Origin: Virgibacillus sp. NKC19-3
GTDB taxonomy: Bacteria; Bacillota; Bacilli; Bacillales; Amphibacillaceae
Assembly: GCF_019837165.1 (NCBI RefSeq)
Contig: NZ_JAGYHC010000001.1
Coordinates: 248,001 to 312,000, forward strand
DNA length: 64,000 bases
Direction: 5' to 3'
The notes beneath the pieces are model-generated. The model was not told the origin of the DNA and searched no databases. It saw only the letters and a program-made list of their open reading frames with translations. Below are positions 63,235-64,000 of the stretch, one piece after another. Position numbers and translations under genes: made by a program. Numbering within the stretch: the first letter of the stretch is position 1; each line of letters opens with the position of its first letter.

Positions 63235-64000
63235 TTGGAAAAATTGGTGGGGAAAACGGTTGGTTTGATAGCATGTTCGGATGGTCGAGACCACGATAGT
63301 AGTGTAGTTTCGGAAGTTATGGAACTATTTTCAGAAATGGGGATTACATCCGTTTTAGCGAGTACCATTTACCATCGTGGCAATACGCCGTTTAGTGGAT
63401 CATCTGAGGAACGGGCGTGTCAACTCATGAAGTTCTTTAAGGATGAGAAAATCGCCGCTATTTTCGATATATCCGGTGGGAATTCTGCTAATCACATTCT
63501 TCCCTACCTTGATTATGCAGTAATCAGAGAGAACCCAAAGCCGTTCTTAGGTATTAGTGATTTGTCTGTGATTCTAAATGCCATTTATGCGCGTTCTACG
63601 GTCCCAACGTTTCATTACCAAGTGGCAAACTTAGTCGGTGAACACGCGCTAGAACAACGCCATTTATTTCGCAAATTGTTCTTGCATGACAGTGACTACG
63701 CCACATGTATGACCTTTGATTATTCGTGGCTTCGTGGTAAGGAAATGACAGGTGTCTTGGTAGGTGGGAACCTACGATGCTTTCTTAAATTAGCTGGCAC
63801 GCTGTATATGCCGGACCCCACTAATAAAATCGTATTTTTAGAGAGCCTAGGTGGACGTTCTAGCTTGATAGCTTCATTGTTATCCCAATTAGATCAAATC
63901 GGGTACTTTGAGCACTGCAACGGCGTGTTGTTAGGTACGTTCACACAAATGGTGGTTGAGAAACAGGAGCCAAGCATAGAAGAACTCGTTTTCAAAATGA
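63235..64000 (+). CDS. Peptidase S66, LD-carboxypeptidase/MccF family (partial at the right edge)
   Basis: The 255 visible residues match S66 serine peptidases: GLIACSDGRDHDSSVV at the start, FDISGGNSANHILPYLDY near residue 85, the nucleophile Ser in FLGISDLSVILNAIYA near residue 107, the helper Glu in VFLESLGGRSSLIA, and GVLLGTFTQM near the end; the catalytic His would lie beyond the window. These enzymes cleave L,D-bonds in muropeptides or inactivate microcin C-like antibiotics. The start is TTG 63235 with AAGAAGG 11 bp away; GTG 63226 is in frame but too close to it. The 210 bp before it contain no gene. Confidence 0.82.
   Translation, partial: MEKLVGKTVGLIACSDGRDHDSSVVSEVMELFSEMGITSVLASTIYHRGNTPFSGSSEERACQLMKFFKDEKIAAIFDISGGNSANHILPYLDYAVIRENPKPFLGISDLSVILNAIYARSTVPTFHYQVANLVGEHALEQRHLFRKLFLHDSDYATCMTFDYSWLRGKEMTGVLVGGNLRCFLKLAGTLYMPDPTNKIVFLESLGGRSSLIASLLSQLDQIGYFEHCNGVLLGTFTQMVVEKQEPSIEELVFKM

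Overview
The window is low-GC Bacillota DNA of the halotolerant Bacillaceae type (Virgibacillus, Oceanobacillus or Lentibacillus-like). The evidence is AGGAGG ribosome sites with frequent TTG and GTG starts, CcpA-type cre sites, YkvI and YtrA-type families, a MITE-like element that begins GAGGCTGGG, and a Tn916-family conjugative element. The genus is inferred from style, not from a marker gene.

Left part (1-19.8 kb). A fructose-type PTS (end of EIIB, then EIIC) feeds a GH1 6-phospho-beta-glycosidase. A self-controlled TetR gene precedes an unknown 250-aa protein. A MITE-like repeat sits in a broken gene. A methyl-group catabolism region follows: a DmdA/GcvT-like demethylase and a MetF-like reductase on the minus strand, then a dimethylglycine/sarcosine dehydrogenase-like flavoprotein (with a perfect cre box) and a YkvI-like transporter on the plus strand. 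After these come two DHA2-type drug exporters, a YtrA/GntR-ABC operon and a decayed stretch.

Middle part (19.8-30.5 kb). A YheO-like regulator, RidA, a sodium/solute symporter, a KDG kinase, a KDPG aldolase, an amidohydrolase and a SelA/DgaE-like PLP lyase form a PTS-independent route that plausibly degrades an N-acylated amino-sugar acid. An IS remnant interrupts the set. Next are a lipoprotein with a doubtful start, an interspersed repeat that contains a 52-bp tandem array, and a second YtrA/GntR-ABC operon.

Right part (30.5-61.5 kb) is an integrated conjugative element of the Tn916 superfamily with a large serine recombinase. It split the ABC ATPase gene exactly at its Walker A codons; the other half of the gene resumes at 61457. 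The conjugation module is in Tn916 order (orf23, orf22, FtsK/TcpA, oriT, MobT, TcpD, ArdA, TcpE, VirB4, orf15, orf14, TcpC). Where Tn916 carries tet(M) there is an arsenic island: arsR-arsB-arsC, then arsD-arsA-HesB-like, then a second arsR-arsP-arsM with a 49-aa Cys-pair protein. Beyond orf23, two more cargo blocks (adaA plus an ACR3/BASS-like pump; cadC-cadA-flavin monooxygenase) are bounded by three copies of one palindromic repeat. After the element come the rest of the ABC operon and a partial S66 LD-carboxypeptidase.
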